Below, piece after piece: positions 39,909-49,019 of a DNA stretch of 53,254 bases. Under the pieces are notes generated by a model. The model did no database searches, was not told the DNA's origin, and worked only from the letters and a program-made list of their open reading frames with translations. The stretch covers positions 1 to 53,254 of the forward strand of contig NZ_BCRO01000094.1 in NCBI RefSeq assembly GCF_001552635.1. The letters run 5' to 3'. Every line of letters starts with the position of its first letter. Within the stretch, counting starts at the first letter, position 1. The translations under genes were made by a program, and so were the position numbers. This stretch comes from Actinomadura hibisca NBRC 15177. Lineage in GTDB: Bacteria; Actinomycetota; Actinomycetes; Streptosporangiales; Streptosporangiaceae.

Positions 39909-42772
39909 GGCACCATTGTCCGCCACCACAACGACCGCTCGCCCTGGTGCCCGGCCTCGGCGGCGGCCGCCCGCAACGTGCCGTCGCGGGTCGTCAGGGC
40001 GGTGACGCGCTGGTCACCGGGCCCTCCCAGGCCGGGGACGGCCGGGAGCCGCCGCCAGGTCAGCCCGTCCGGCGACGTCCACAACGCCGCGTCGCGCTGC
40101 GGCGTCGTGCCCGCCAGCACCAGGCCCTTGGGGGACGCGCTCGCGGTGGACAGCGTCGCCGCGCCGTCCAGCACGCGGCTCTGCCAGGTGCGGCCCGCGT
40201 CGGTGGACACGCCGTAGAACGCGACCGGCGGCTTGCCGGGCGCGGGGTCGCCCCAGCCCAGCGCGACCACGGTGCCGCCGTTCGCCACGACCTGGAAGTA
40301 GCCTCCGGCGACCACGCCGGGCGGCAGCGTGGGCGCGGGCGCGGCGGTCCACTTCACGCCGTCCGGGGACGTCCACAGCGCGGGCCGCGCCTTGCCCTGC
40401 ACGCTACGGCCGCCGGCCGCCGCGTAACCCTGGGAGGTGACGGCGACGCCGCTCATCCAGCCGGGTTCGTCGAACGCGCCCTTGACCGCGCCGAAGCCGG
40501 GGATCCACATCTTGAGGTCGACCGAACGCCAGGCGGCCGGCCGCCCGCCGGACATGCCGACCACCACGTGCCCGAAGCCGCCGTGCACGGCACCGGCGGC
40601 GGTCTGCATCCCGCGCGGCGCGGGCGTCACGCGCCAGGACGCGCCGTCGGCGGAGGACGCCAGCAGCGGCGCGGTGCCGCCCTTGGGCATCTCGACGCGT
40701 CCCACGGCCAGCCAGCCGGACGGGCCCGACGCGACGCCGGTCAGGTGGCGGCGCGGCTGCCCGGGGCCGCCCGCCTTGCCGCCGCCGAAGTCGGGGGTCT
40801 GCGCGCGGGTCCAGGAATCGTCGCCGGGCGAGGTCCACACGGCGGCGTCGCCGTTGGTGCCGCCGACCGCGACCACGCGCCCGGCGCGGGCGTCCATCGC
40901 GGAGACGCCCCGGTCGGCCCGCAGCGCGCCGGGCACGGCGCGCAGGTCCACGGGTGTGCCGCCGGAGGCGAGGTAGGGGTCCTCGCCGGGGGTGCGCCCG
41001 GCGACCACGACGCCGGTCGCGGTGGCGGCGAGGCCGCCGACGAACGGGGTGCCGGGCGCTCCGGCGGGCTGCCAGGCGCGGCCGTCGCCGCTGCGCAGCA
41101 CCGTCCGCGCGCCGCCCTTGCCGAGGATCACCGCGGCCAGCCCGGACGGCGACCCGGCCAGACGCTCGACGCCGCCGAACGCGGGGCCGTTGAGCTGCGC
41201 GGACGGCGTCCAGGCACGGCCGTCGGGCGAGGCGAACACCACGCCGTACCGGGTGGTGGTGCGCTTCTTCTTCGGGCCGGTGGTGCGCTGCCCCTCGCGC
41301 ACGGCGTAGAAGCCGCCGGGGCCGGTGACGAGGGCCTTGGTCGGGCCGTAGGAGCCCTGCGCCTGCGGCAGCACGACCGCCGTCCAGGTGCGGCCGCCGT
41401 CGGCGGAGCGCCACACGCCCTCGCCCCGGACCGTGCGCTTTTTCTTCTTCTTGGTCTCGACGCGCGAGAACGTGCCGTGCGCGACCAGGGTGCCGCCGTT
41501 CGCCGCGACGCGGTCGAAGCCGGTGACGCTGGTGGCGTTCAGCCGGTCGTTGCGCTGCCAGGCGTTGTTGGCGAAGGTCCAGACGACGCCGCGCCCGCCG
41601 CTCGCGCCGACGGCGACGAAGCCGGAGGCGGTGCGGGCCAGGCCGAGGACCTGGTCGCCGGGCCGGAAGGCGGGACTGGGCGCCTGGCGCGTCCAGGTCT
41701 GCGCGTCGGCGCTGGTCCAGACGACGGGACCGGTAGCGGAGACGCCGAGCGCGACCCACCCGCCCGCGTCGCCCGCCAGGAGGCGGGGCCGGTCGCCGAG
41801 CAGCGGCTCGGAGCCGTCGGCGGCCTGGACCTTGGCGAGCCGCCAGGTGCGTCCGGCGTCGCCCGACACGAGGAACTGGGCGCGCTCCCGGCCCTTGCCC
41901 GGCGTCTCGGCCCCGGCGGCGACGATGGTGCCGCCCGCCGAGACGACGGCGGACAGGTCCTGGGCGAGGCCGTCGGTCTTGGCGGCCGGGTCGGCGGCGA
42001 AGAGGGCGTCGGCCGGGACGGCTCCGGCGACGGCGGGGCGCTTGGCGTCCTGGCCGGAGTCGCCGGTGACGGCGTACACCGCGCCTCCGGCGGCCACGGC
42101 GGCGATTCCGGCGACGGCTACGAGGACCTTGCGGCGGGAGCGGCCGGAAGCGGGCTTGGCCTGCGGCGGAGCCTTCCTGGCGGCGGGCTTGGCTTCAGGC
42201 TTAGCGGCGGGCTTGGCTTTGGGCTTGGCCTCGGACTGCGAGGCGGCCTTGGTCGTGGGCTTGGCCTTGGATGCGGGCTTGGATGCGGGCACGGCCGTGG
42301 ATGCGGGCTCGACCTTGGTCGTGGGCTCAACCTTGGGCGCGGGCTCCGGCTTCGCCGCAGGCTTCCTCTTAGCTGCGGTCTCCGCCTTCGCCGTGGGCTT
42401 CGGCTTGGCAGCGGGCTTCGGCTTGGTCGCGGGCTTGGCCTCGGCCGGGGGCTCGACCTTCGTCTCGGCCTTCGGTCGGGCCGCGTCCTTCACCGAGCCC
42501 GTCGCACGCGCACGCGCCGCCTTGCGGCGCGGTGCGGAACGTTCCTTCGGAACGGTCCGATCCCGCTCCGGCGTCTCGTGCGCCCACGGCACCCCCGCCG
42601 CGCGCCAGGCCGTCTCGGCGGCCTGCCACACCGAGCCGGGCGGGACGTCGTCCGGGCGGGGCGGCTCGGCGGCCAGGCGGCGCCGGATGCGCCGGGAGGC
42701 GAGCGGGCCGGTGAGGTCCTCCCCCGCGTCCTCGGCCACGATGCCGTCCTGCTCCGGGGATTTCGCCGTCAC
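39905..42772 (-). CDS. Membrane-anchored beta-propeller protein with Lys/Pro/Ala-rich cytoplasmic repeat
   Basis: This protein of about 955 aa has a cytoplasmic N-terminus (PPGSVWQAAETAWRAAGVPW). A low-complexity block of about 130 residues of (A/K)KPxxKPxPxAK-type repeats follows, then one TM helix (VLVAVAGIAAVAAGGAVYAV). The rest is an outer domain of about 700 residues with many BNR/Asp-box-like units (SGDAGRTWR, SADAQTWTR, SADGGRTWT, SPDGRAWTP, STDAGRTWQ). It would form one or two beta-propellers outside the cell. GTG 42772 is chosen because GGAG lies 5 nt upstream; the longer frame (to 42871) lacks this. It may bind glycans or be a scaffold; no sialidase catalytic set is evident. Confidence 0.85.
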   Translation of the reverse strand: MTAKSPEQDGIVAEDAGEDLTGPLASRRIRRRLAAEPPRPDDVPPGSVWQAAETAWRAAGVPWAHETPERDRTVPKERSAPRRKAARARATGSVKDAARPKAETKVEPPAEAKPATKPKPAAKPKPTAKAETAAKRKPAAKPEPAPKVEPTTKVEPASTAVPASKPASKAKPTTKAASQSEAKPKAKPAAKPEAKPAARKAPPQAKPASGRSRRKVLVAVAGIAAVAAGGAVYAVTGDSGQDAKRPAVAGAVPADALFAADPAAKTDGLAQDLSAVVSAGGTIVAAGAETPGKGRERAQFLVSGDAGRTWRLAKVQAADGSEPLLGDRPRLLAGDAGGWVALGVSATGPVVWTSADAQTWTRQAPSPAFRPGDQVLGLARTASGFVAVGASGGRGVVWTFANNAWQRNDRLNATSVTGFDRVAANGGTLVAHGTFSRVETKKKKKRTVRGEGVWRSADGGRTWTAVVLPQAQGSYGPTKALVTGPGGFYAVREGQRTTGPKKKRTTTRYGVVFASPDGRAWTPSAQLNGPAFGGVERLAGSPSGLAAVILGKGGARTVLRSGDGRAWQPAGAPGTPFVGGLAATATGVVVAGRTPGEDPYLASGGTPVDLRAVPGALRADRGVSAMDARAGRVVAVGGTNGDAAVWTSPGDDSWTRAQTPDFGGGKAGGPGQPRRHLTGVASGPSGWLAVGRVEMPKGGTAPLLASSADGASWRVTPAPRGMQTAAGAVHGGFGHVVVGMSGGRPAAWRSVDLKMWIPGFGAVKGAFDEPGWMSGVAVTSQGYAAAGGRSVQGKARPALWTSPDGVKWTAAPAPTLPPGVVAGGYFQVVANGGTVVALGWGDPAPGKPPVAFYGVSTDAGRTWQSRVLDGAATLSTASASPKGLVLAGTTPQRDAALWTSPDGLTWRRLPAVPGLGGPGDQRVTALTTRDGTLRAAAAEAGHQGERSLWWRTMVP

Positions 42773-42917
42773 TCCCGCTCCTTCGCCTGCCAGGTGCCGT
42801 GCGCCGTCGCACGACGCGAGGTCGTGCCGGCTCACCATCAAACCGCGCCGAATCCGTCCGCGTACGGACATCGGCGCGAACGGCGCCCGATAGGGCCGCG
42901 CGAGTGTTCATATCACC

Positions 42918-43487
42918 TCAGGCGAGGTGCAAATGATCTATTGCCTCGATCGTGCCCTTGTAGGCGAGCCCCTTGACGTGCACGACCGGGGCGTCGTCGG
43001 CGGCGTCGTGGGTCTCGGCCGAGACGCCGACGCCGCTGATCTCCACGCGCACGCCCTCCGGCACGACGATCCGCACCGTGGACTTGTAGGCGACCACCCG
43101 CAGCGTGACGACCTGGCCGGGCAGGTCGGCGGCGCGCAGGTCGAGCAGGCCACTGCCCTTGTAGACGACGGTGGTGTGCACGTCGGGCAGCCGCCAGCGG
43201 CCGGTGCGGCGCACGGTGCTCTTGTAGGCGAGCTGGAAGCGCCCGGCCGGCCGCGCGCCGCTCGGACCGTGCGCGGGGGCGGCGGGGACGGGACGGCGGG
43301 CGGCGGGGAGGTCGGCCGCCAGGCGCGCCAGCTCGTCCTGGGTGCGGGCGGCGAGGGCGCTCTCGATGCGGCCGTCCAGCTCGTCCTCGGTCAGCCGGCC
43401 CTCGGCGTAGGCGGTGTGCAGCCGGACGAGCAGCTCGTCGCGGTCGCTGTCGGAGGCCCGCAGGGCGGGGCGCTGCTCGACGGTCAT
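42918..43487 (-). CDS. DUF1707 protein with C-terminal cell-wall-response-like domain
   Basis: This 189-aa protein starts with the DUF1707 helical domain (LRASDSDRDELLVRLHTAYAEGRLTEDELDGRI, residues about 8-60) and has a Pro/Ala-rich linker. A beta-rich C-terminal domain follows with repeated LAYKSTVR, VVAYKSTVRIVVPEGVRVEISG and GLAYKGTIEAI segments, like the LiaF/DUF2154-type outer-surface response domain. AAGGAG precedes ATG 43487. It is 145 bp upstream of the beta-propeller gene on the same strand. The role is unknown; membrane-stress association is by family analogy. Confidence 0.88.
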   Translation of the reverse strand: MTVEQRPALRASDSDRDELLVRLHTAYAEGRLTEDELDGRIESALAARTQDELARLAADLPAARRPVPAAPAHGPSGARPAGRFQLAYKSTVRRTGRWRLPDVHTTVVYKGSGLLDLRAADLPGQVVTLRVVAYKSTVRIVVPEGVRVEISGVGVSAETHDAADDAPVVHVKGLAYKGTIEAIDHLHLA

Positions 43488-43687
43488 GGGGTTGTCTCCT
43501 TCGCGGCGGTCCGCCCCCCACTGTGAACCCTCACGCGCCGGGAGGGTCAAGGCGAAGTCGAGATGTATCGTAACGCGTTTTTCCTCTCCTATCGAGAGAT
43601 ACTCCCGGCGCGTTGTGCCGGGCCGCCCGCCGGACGGTCGGCTAGATTCGAACCCACGTTGATCATCTTCACGGGAGGACGGTGCCG

Positions 43688-44272
43688 GTGAGCGTTGCGG
43701 TCGGCCACCCGCACGGGCCCTACACCCTGTACGACCTGGACGCCCAGCCCGACGACGGGGACCGGTTCGAGCTGGCCCACGGCTGGCTGACCGAGCTGCC
43801 CGGCGACATGTGGCACGACAACGCCGCCGAGCAGCTGCGCACGATCCTCAAGGACGCCGCGCGGCAGGCCGACGCGGACGTGCACGTGGCGGGCGCGCCC
43901 CAGCACGTCACCACGCACGCCGGGATCCGCAAGCCCGACGTCTTCATGGTGGCGCGCGACGTGGCCCGCATCGCGCTGGAGCGCCAGACGCGCTCCTACT
44001 ACGGGCCGGACCTGATCCTGGTCGCCGAGGTGGTCACCCCGCGCACCGCCAGCGAGAGCGCCGACCGGGTCGCCAAGGTCGCCGAGTACGCGGCCACCGG
44101 CATCCCGCACTACTGGATCATCGACCTGGAGCCGCGGCCGACCATGACGCTGCTGGAGCTGGACGGCGACGGCTACCGGGTGCGGCGCAAGGCCAAGTCC
44201 GGCGAGGCGGTGGTGGTGGACACGCCGTTCCCGCTGGTGTTCGACCCGGCGCGGTTGTCGGAGATGGAGTGA
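43688..44272 (+). CDS. Uma2-family (DUF820) PD-(D/E)XK endonuclease-like protein
   Basis: This 194-aa protein shows the family core: GDRFELAHGWLTELPG, then IRKPDVFMVA (the PD), LILVAEVVTPRTASES (the acidic residue), DRVAKVAEYAATGIPHYWIIDLE (Lys plus YWIID). GGGAGG at 43673-43678 is 9 nt from GTG 43688 and only 3 nt from GTG 43682, so the shorter start is preferred. The family is abundant in actinomycetes and cyanobacteria without a settled role. Its 3' end overlaps the convergent membrane-protein ORF by about 100 bp. Confidence 0.9.
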   Translation: MSVAVGHPHGPYTLYDLDAQPDDGDRFELAHGWLTELPGDMWHDNAAEQLRTILKDAARQADADVHVAGAPQHVTTHAGIRKPDVFMVARDVARIALERQTRSYYGPDLILVAEVVTPRTASESADRVAKVAEYAATGIPHYWIIDLEPRPTMTLLELDGDGYRVRRKAKSGEAVVVDTPFPLVFDPARLSEME

Positions 44273-44775
44273 CCCCGCCGCCGCAGGTAGTAGTGCACGG
44301 TCACGGCCGCCAGCAGCGGGCCCCACGCCAGTAGCGGCAGGTAGGCCGCGCTCATGACCAGCGCGCCGAACCCGTGCGGGGAGTCGGGCGCGGCCATGGC
44401 GTCCCGCCAGCCGAGCCCGAGCGCCCCGAAGATCAGGGAGACGGCGACCGCGCCCAGCGAGGCGACGCCGGTCGCCGCCAGCGCGGGCACGTCACGGCCG
44501 CCGATCAGCGGCATCCAGCGGGGGAACACCTCGCCCCAGCCGCGCACCAGTCCGAGCGTCAGGAACGCGAAGAACTCCGCGACCAGGCTGAGCCCGAACA
44601 CGTACGGCGTGACGACCGGGTGCGGGAAGTCCGCCAGGTCCGACCCTTCGGCGAAGCCCAGCGGCACCCCCAATCCCAGAGCGAACCGCCACAGACCGGA
44701 CGGCAGCACGACCAGCGGCACGGCGTGCGCCGCCCACTCGGCCCAGCGGGGAACGGGACGTGCGGTGGCGGCCAT
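44173..44775 (-). CDS. Polytopic membrane protein of unknown function
   Basis: This 200-aa protein has about four hydrophobic segments (VPLVVLPSGLWRFALGLG, PYVFGLSLVAEFFAFLTLGL, ALAATGVASLGAVAVSLIFGALGLG, AAYLPLLAWGPLLAAVTVHYYL) and a GWGEVFPRWMPLIGGRDVP loop. The last about 34 residues are encoded opposite the end of the Uma2 gene and are low-complexity, so the natural protein may be thought of as ending soon after HYYLRRRG, although the first stop is at 44173. GGAGACC precedes ATG 44775. It resembles uncharacterised actinomycete membrane proteins. Confidence 0.8.
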   Translation of the reverse strand: MAATARPVPRWAEWAAHAVPLVVLPSGLWRFALGLGVPLGFAEGSDLADFPHPVVTPYVFGLSLVAEFFAFLTLGLVRGWGEVFPRWMPLIGGRDVPALAATGVASLGAVAVSLIFGALGLGWRDAMAAPDSPHGFGALVMSAAYLPLLAWGPLLAAVTVHYYLRRRGHSISDNRAGSNTSGNGVSTTTASPDLALRRTR

Positions 44776-44904
44776 GGGGTCTCCTCAGAACGGATCTTCA
44801 TCGACGCCCTCATGCTCGCCGCGCGGGCCGTTCCCGCACCTCCCGCGCGCGGGGTGGCCGCCTCCCTCCCACGGGGGATCATGAACACTCGTTAGGCTCG
44901 GACC

Positions 44905-45585
44905 GTGCTGCTGCTGACGACGCTCGACTCCTGGCGCGCCCAGTCCGGCCCCCGCTTCGTCCTCGCCGAGGCCGGGGCGATCTGGGGACCCGACGACGAC
45001 GCCGACGCGCTGGCCCTCGCCGACACCGAGTTCAAGGACGGCCAGGTCCTGGCCGTCGACCTGGACCCCCAGACGGGCCAGCGCGGCGTGATCGACCGCA
45101 CCGACGCGCGCGTCCGCTACCTGCGGCGCGGCCCGGACGGGCGGCACAACGCCGTCCTCCCGCGCCCCGCCACCGCCGAGGCCCTGGACCTGCTGCCGCA
45201 CCCCGAGGGCGGCTGGTACCGGCAGACGTGGCGGACCACCCCTTCCTTCACCCCCGACGGCTATCCGGGCGAGCGCGCCAGCGCGACCGGCATCTACTTC
45301 CTGCTGCCGCCGGGCGAGGAGTCGATCTGGCACGTCGTGCGCTCCGACGAGGTGTGGTTGTGGCACCGGGGCGGTCCACTGTCGTTGCTGCTCGGCGGGA
45401 ACGGTGACCGCCCCGGCGACGCCGAGACGGTCACGATGGGCGCGGACGTGGAGCGCGGCCAGGTGCCGCAGGCGCTGGTCCCGGCCGGGGTGTGGCAGGC
45501 CGCACGCCCGGCCGGGGACGCTGAGGTGCTGGTGAGCTGCGTGGTCTCCCCCGGCTTCGACTTCGCCGACTTCCGGACGGTCTGA
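44905..45585 (+). CDS. DUF985 cupin protein with an extra N-terminal domain
   Basis: This 226-aa protein has a C-terminal cupin of the DUF985 type: LLPHPEGGWYRQTWRT, SATGIYFLLPPGEESIWHVVRSDEVWLWHRG, VPAGVWQAARP, and VSCVVSPGFDFADF. The N-terminal about 75 residues (LTTLDSWRAQSGPRFVLAEAGAIWG) are not part of that domain. It starts at GTG 44905. DUF985 cupins are proposed epimerase- or sugar-binding-like proteins without an established reaction. It is divergent from the membrane-protein gene and ends 31 bp from the convergent isomerase gene. Confidence 0.88.
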   Translation: MLLLTTLDSWRAQSGPRFVLAEAGAIWGPDDDADALALADTEFKDGQVLAVDLDPQTGQRGVIDRTDARVRYLRRGPDGRHNAVLPRPATAEALDLLPHPEGGWYRQTWRTTPSFTPDGYPGERASATGIYFLLPPGEESIWHVVRSDEVWLWHRGGPLSLLLGGNGDRPGDAETVTMGADVERGQVPQALVPAGVWQAARPAGDAEVLVSCVVSPGFDFADFRTV

Positions 45586-45616
45586 CCGTCAGCCGGTCCC
45601 TCCTGCTCGCTCCTCC

Positions 45617-46624
45617 TTACTCCGTGCCGAAGGCGGCGTCGAACGCGGCGGTGGGCGGGGTGATCGCGTTCAGGGCCCGCACGAACTCCAGGGCCTCGGG
45701 CGCGCCCTGGAGGCGGTCCATGCCCGCGTCCTCCCACTCGATCGAGATCGGGCCGTCGTAGCCGATCGCGTTCAGCGCGCGGAAGCAGTCCTCCCACGGC
45801 ACGTCGCCGCGCCCGGTGGAGATGAAGTCCCAGCTCCGCCGCAGGTCGGCCCACGGCAGGTGCGACGACAGGCGTCCGCGCCGCCCGTCGCGGGCGCGCA
45901 GCCGGGTGTCCTTGCAGTCCACGTGGTAGATCCGGTCGCGGAAGTCGTGCAGGAAGTTCACCGGGTCCACGTCCTGCCAGATCATGTGCGAGGGGTCCCA
46001 GTTCAGCCCGAACGCCGGGCGGCGCCCGACCGCCTCCAGCGCCGCCACCGTGGTGTGGTGGTCGTAGGCGATCTCGCTCGGGTGCACCTCGTGCGCGAAC
46101 CGCACGCCGACCTCGTCGAACACGTCCAGGATCGGGTTCCAGCGGTCGGCGAAGTCGGCGTAGCCGCGCTCGATCATCGACGGCGGCACCGGCGGGAACA
46201 TCGCCACGGTGTGCCAGATCGACGAGCCGGTGAACCCGACGACGGTGGAGACGCCGAGCTTGGCGGCCGCGCGGGCGGTGTCCTTCATCTCCTCGGCCGC
46301 GCGCCGCCGCACGCCCTCGGCCTCGCCGTCGCCCCAGATGCGGGCGGGCAGGATCGCCTCGTGGCGCTCGTCGATCGGATGGTCGCAGACGGCCTGGCCG
46401 ACGAGGTGGTTGGAGATCGTCCACACCTTCAGGCCGTGCTCGGCGAGGATCTCCAGCCGGCGCGGCACGTAGGCGTCGTCGGCCAGCGCCGCCCGCACGT
46501 CGAAGTGGTCGCCCCAGCAGGCGATCTCCAGGCCGTCGTAGCCCCACCCGGCGGCCAGTCGGCAGACCTCCTCGAACGGCAGGTCGGCCCACTGGCCGGT
46601 GAACAGGGTGACCGGTCGGGTCAT
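45617..46624 (-). CDS. Sugar phosphate isomerase/epimerase-like TIM-barrel protein
   Basis: This 335-aa protein belongs to the xylose-isomerase-like (AP endonuclease 2 fold) family. Metal-ligand candidates are Glu in FAHEVHPSE, Asp/His in LNWDPSHMIW, His/Asp in YHVDCKDT and Glu in ISIEWEDAGMD. It would isomerise or epimerise a sugar or keto-sugar. It is last in the ABC-transporter operon and its ATG overlaps the Gfo/Idh/MocA stop by 4 bp; this pair often handles keto-sugars or inositol-like compounds. The exact substrate is unknown. Confidence 0.9.
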   Translation of the reverse strand: MTRPVTLFTGQWADLPFEEVCRLAAGWGYDGLEIACWGDHFDVRAALADDAYVPRRLEILAEHGLKVWTISNHLVGQAVCDHPIDERHEAILPARIWGDGEAEGVRRRAAEEMKDTARAAAKLGVSTVVGFTGSSIWHTVAMFPPVPPSMIERGYADFADRWNPILDVFDEVGVRFAHEVHPSEIAYDHHTTVAALEAVGRRPAFGLNWDPSHMIWQDVDPVNFLHDFRDRIYHVDCKDTRLRARDGRRGRLSSHLPWADLRRSWDFISTGRGDVPWEDCFRALNAIGYDGPISIEWEDAGMDRLQGAPEALEFVRALNAITPPTAAFDAAFGTE

Positions 46625-47787
46625 GGCTGGTTCCCTTCCGCTGGCTGCTCGACGGGCGTCCACGCGCCGGACTCGGCGCTGGCCTGGACGGCGGCCAGGA
46701 CCCGCTGCACCTGGAGGCCGTCGGCGAACGAGGGCGCGGGGTCGCTGCCCTCCGCGATGGCGGCCAGCAGGTCCGCCATCTGATGGGTGAAGGTGTGCTC
46801 GTAGCCGAGGACGTGGCCGGGCGGCCACCACGCGCCCGCGTAGGGGTGCACGGGTTCGGTGACCAGCACGCGCCGGAAACCGGCGGTCGCGGGGTCCTCG
46901 GTGTGGTCGTGGAACCACAACTCGTTCAGCGACTCCAGGTCGAAGGCCACGCTGCCCGCCGAGCCGTTGACCTCGATGCGCAGCGAGTTCTTGCGCCCGG
47001 CGGCGAAGCGGGTGGCCTCGAACGAGGCCAGCGCGCCGCCGCCGGTGCGGCCGATGAACAGCGCGGCGTCGTCCACGGTGACGCGCGCGGTGCCGCCGTC
47101 CGGCAGCGGGCGCTCGGGCACGAACGTCTCGCTGAGCGCCGACACGCCCGTCAGGTGTTGCCCGGTGACGAACTGCGCCAGGTCGATGATGTGCGCGCCG
47201 ATGTCGCCGAGCGCGCCCGACCCGGCCCGGTCGCGGTCGCTGCGCCAGGTGAACGGGGCGTCCGGATCGACCAGCCAGTCCTGGAGGTACTGGGCGCGGA
47301 CGTGCCGGAGCGTGCCGAGCCGCCCCTGCGCGATCATGTCGCGGGCCAGCGTGACGGCGGGCACGCGCCGGTAGTTGAAGCCGACCATGGAGCGCACGCC
47401 CCGGACGCGGGCGCGCTCGGCGGCGGCCGTCATCGCGACGGCCTCCTCGACGGTGTTGGCGAGCGGCTTCTCGCACAGGACGTGCTTGCCCGCCTCCAGC
47501 GCCGCCACCGCGATCTCGGCGTGGGTGTCGCCGGGGGTGCAGATGTCGATGAGCTGGACGTCGTCGCGGCGCAGCAGGTCCTTCCAGTCGGTGACGGCCG
47601 CCGCCCAGCCGAGCCGCCGCGCGGCCGCGCCGGCGCGGCCGGCGGAGCGACCGGCCAGCACGGCCATGACGGGCGTCAGCGGCGGCCCGAAGAACGGCGC
47701 GACCGCGCGCCACGCCTGGGAGTGCGCGCGTCCCATGAACGCGTGCCCGACCAGGCCGATCCCCAGCTCGCCCGGTGTTGTCGTCAT
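46621..47787 (-). CDS. Gfo/Idh/MocA-family oxidoreductase
   Basis: This 388-aa NAD(P)-dependent sugar dehydrogenase has an N-terminal Rossmann motif (IGLVGHAFMGRAHSQAW), the family EKP (HVLCEKPLANTVEEA), a GFNYRRVPA motif and the catalytic-type DIGAHIIDLAQF. GGAGG lies 6 nt upstream of ATG 47787. It is 27 bp after the binding-protein gene and coupled to the isomerase gene. Together they probably oxidise and rearrange the imported sugar. Confidence 0.93.
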   Translation of the reverse strand: MTTTPGELGIGLVGHAFMGRAHSQAWRAVAPFFGPPLTPVMAVLAGRSAGRAGAAARRLGWAAAVTDWKDLLRRDDVQLIDICTPGDTHAEIAVAALEAGKHVLCEKPLANTVEEAVAMTAAAERARVRGVRSMVGFNYRRVPAVTLARDMIAQGRLGTLRHVRAQYLQDWLVDPDAPFTWRSDRDRAGSGALGDIGAHIIDLAQFVTGQHLTGVSALSETFVPERPLPDGGTARVTVDDAALFIGRTGGGALASFEATRFAAGRKNSLRIEVNGSAGSVAFDLESLNELWFHDHTEDPATAGFRRVLVTEPVHPYAGAWWPPGHVLGYEHTFTHQMADLLAAIAEGSDPAPSFADGLQVQRVLAAVQASAESGAWTPVEQPAEGNQP

Positions 47788-47814
47788 GCGCACCCTCCTT
47801 GGTCGGTCACGCCG

Positions 47815-48888
47815 TCAGGACTCGAAGCCGAGCGGCAGGTACTGGTCGACGTTCTGGCGGGTGACGGTCTCGGAGGTCAGCGTGAGCGACTGCGGGACCT
47901 GCAGCTCCATCAGGTCGGCCATGCCCTTGCCCTGCGCGATCAGCCGCGCGACCCGCACCGCCGAGGCCGCCATCGTGGGGCTGTAGGTGACGGTGGCCTC
48001 CAGCACGCCGCCGGACTTGATCTCCCGCATGGCGTTGGCCGAGCCCGCGCCGCCGACCATGAAGAAGTCCTTGCGCCCGGCCTGCTTGACGGCCGCCAGC
48101 ACGCCGACGCCCTGGTCGTCGTCGTGGTTCCACAGCGCGTCGATCTTCTTGTGGGCCTGGAGCAGGTTGCTGGCGACCTGGTTGCCGGTCTCCACGGTGA
48201 ACTTGGCGTCCTGCTTGGCGGTGACGGAGAAACCGTAGGTCTTCAGCGCGTCGGCGAAGCCCTTGCTGCGCTCCTGGGTGAGCGGCAGCGTGGCGATGCC
48301 CTGCACCTCGACGATGACGGGCTTGGCGACGCCCTTCTCCTTGAGGCGGCGGCCCACGTGGTGCCCGGCGGCCACGCCCATGCCGTAGTTGTCGCCGCCG
48401 ATCCAGGTCCGGTAGGAGAGCTTGTCGGGGAAGACGCGGTCGAGGTTGATGACGGGGATGCCCGCGTCCATGGCCTTGCGGGCGACCTGGTTGAGCTGCT
48501 CGCCGTCGTTGGGCAGCAGCACCAGCGCGTTCACCTTGGCCGAGATCAGCGACTCGACGGCCGAGATCTGCTGGTTGATGTCGTTGGTGGGCTCGACCGG
48601 CTTGAAGGTGAGGTCGGAGTAGCGCTTGGCCTCGGCCTGCGCGTTCTTGGTGATGGCGGCGATCCAGCCGTGGTCGGCGGCCGGGGCGGAGAACCCGATG
48701 GTGACGGGGCGGCCGGGCTTGGCGTTGTCGCCGCCGCCGAGGTTGCCGGTCTGCGCGGCGGGGGTGGTCTCCTTGGGGTCGTTGCCGGTGCAGGCGGCGG
48801 CCAGGGTGCCGGCGGCGGCGAGGGCGCCGCCGAACAGGAGGCCGCGGCGGGAGGGGGTGGTGGGGCGGTCGCTGGTGTGCTCGGACAT
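47815..48888 (-). CDS. Sugar ABC transporter substrate-binding lipoprotein (RbsB-like)
   Basis: This 357-aa protein has a Tat-like start (SRRGLLFGGALAAAGTLAAAC) with lipobox LAAAC, so it is a membrane-tethered lipoprotein. The periplasmic-binding-protein family 4 fold follows (ISAVESLISAKVNALVLLPNDGE, GIPVINLDRVFPD, GGDNYGMGVAAGHHVG, LWNHDDDQGVGVLAAVKQAG). The NDxN/DDDQ sugar-binding positions are recognisable. It binds a monosaccharide or polyol for the adjacent permease and ATPase. Confidence 0.94.
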   Translation of the reverse strand: MSEHTSDRPTTPSRRGLLFGGALAAAGTLAAACTGNDPKETTPAAQTGNLGGGDNAKPGRPVTIGFSAPAADHGWIAAITKNAQAEAKRYSDLTFKPVEPTNDINQQISAVESLISAKVNALVLLPNDGEQLNQVARKAMDAGIPVINLDRVFPDKLSYRTWIGGDNYGMGVAAGHHVGRRLKEKGVAKPVIVEVQGIATLPLTQERSKGFADALKTYGFSVTAKQDAKFTVETGNQVASNLLQAHKKIDALWNHDDDQGVGVLAAVKQAGRKDFFMVGGAGSANAMREIKSGGVLEATVTYSPTMAASAVRVARLIAQGKGMADLMELQVPQSLTLTSETVTRQNVDQYLPLGFES

Positions 48889-48957
48889 GGGCGTGCTCCT
48901 GAGGGGTGGGGTCAGGCAGGGGGGATGCTCAGGGAGGGGGATGGGTGGCGGCGGGGG

Positions 48958-49019
48958 GTGCTCAGGTGGGGGCGCTCAACGGGGACGTGCTCGGGTGGGG
49001 CGTGCTCAGGTGGGGGCGC
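48958..49019. repeat. Short direct duplication at the permease 3' end
   Basis: GTGCTCAGGTGGGGGCGC occurs at 48958-48975 and again at 49002-49019, with a degenerate copy (GTGCTCGGGTGGGG, about 48987-49000) between. The second copy spans the permease stop codon on the complementary strand, so the extra copies look like local slippage duplications of the gene's end. The whole 48889-49005 spacer is G-rich. Confidence 0.6.

Noticed and set aside
39947..42976. Open frame of 1009 codons on the plus strand
   Set aside because: It is antisense to the propeller gene, whose Asp-box units and TM helix are clear. The plus-strand product is low-complexity.
43568..43583. Fourth KstR-type box (AACGCGTT)
   Set aside because: The core matches, but the flanking T and A positions of TnnAACnnGTTnnA are C and T. 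It lies before the DUF1707 and Uma2 genes, unrelated to the regulon.
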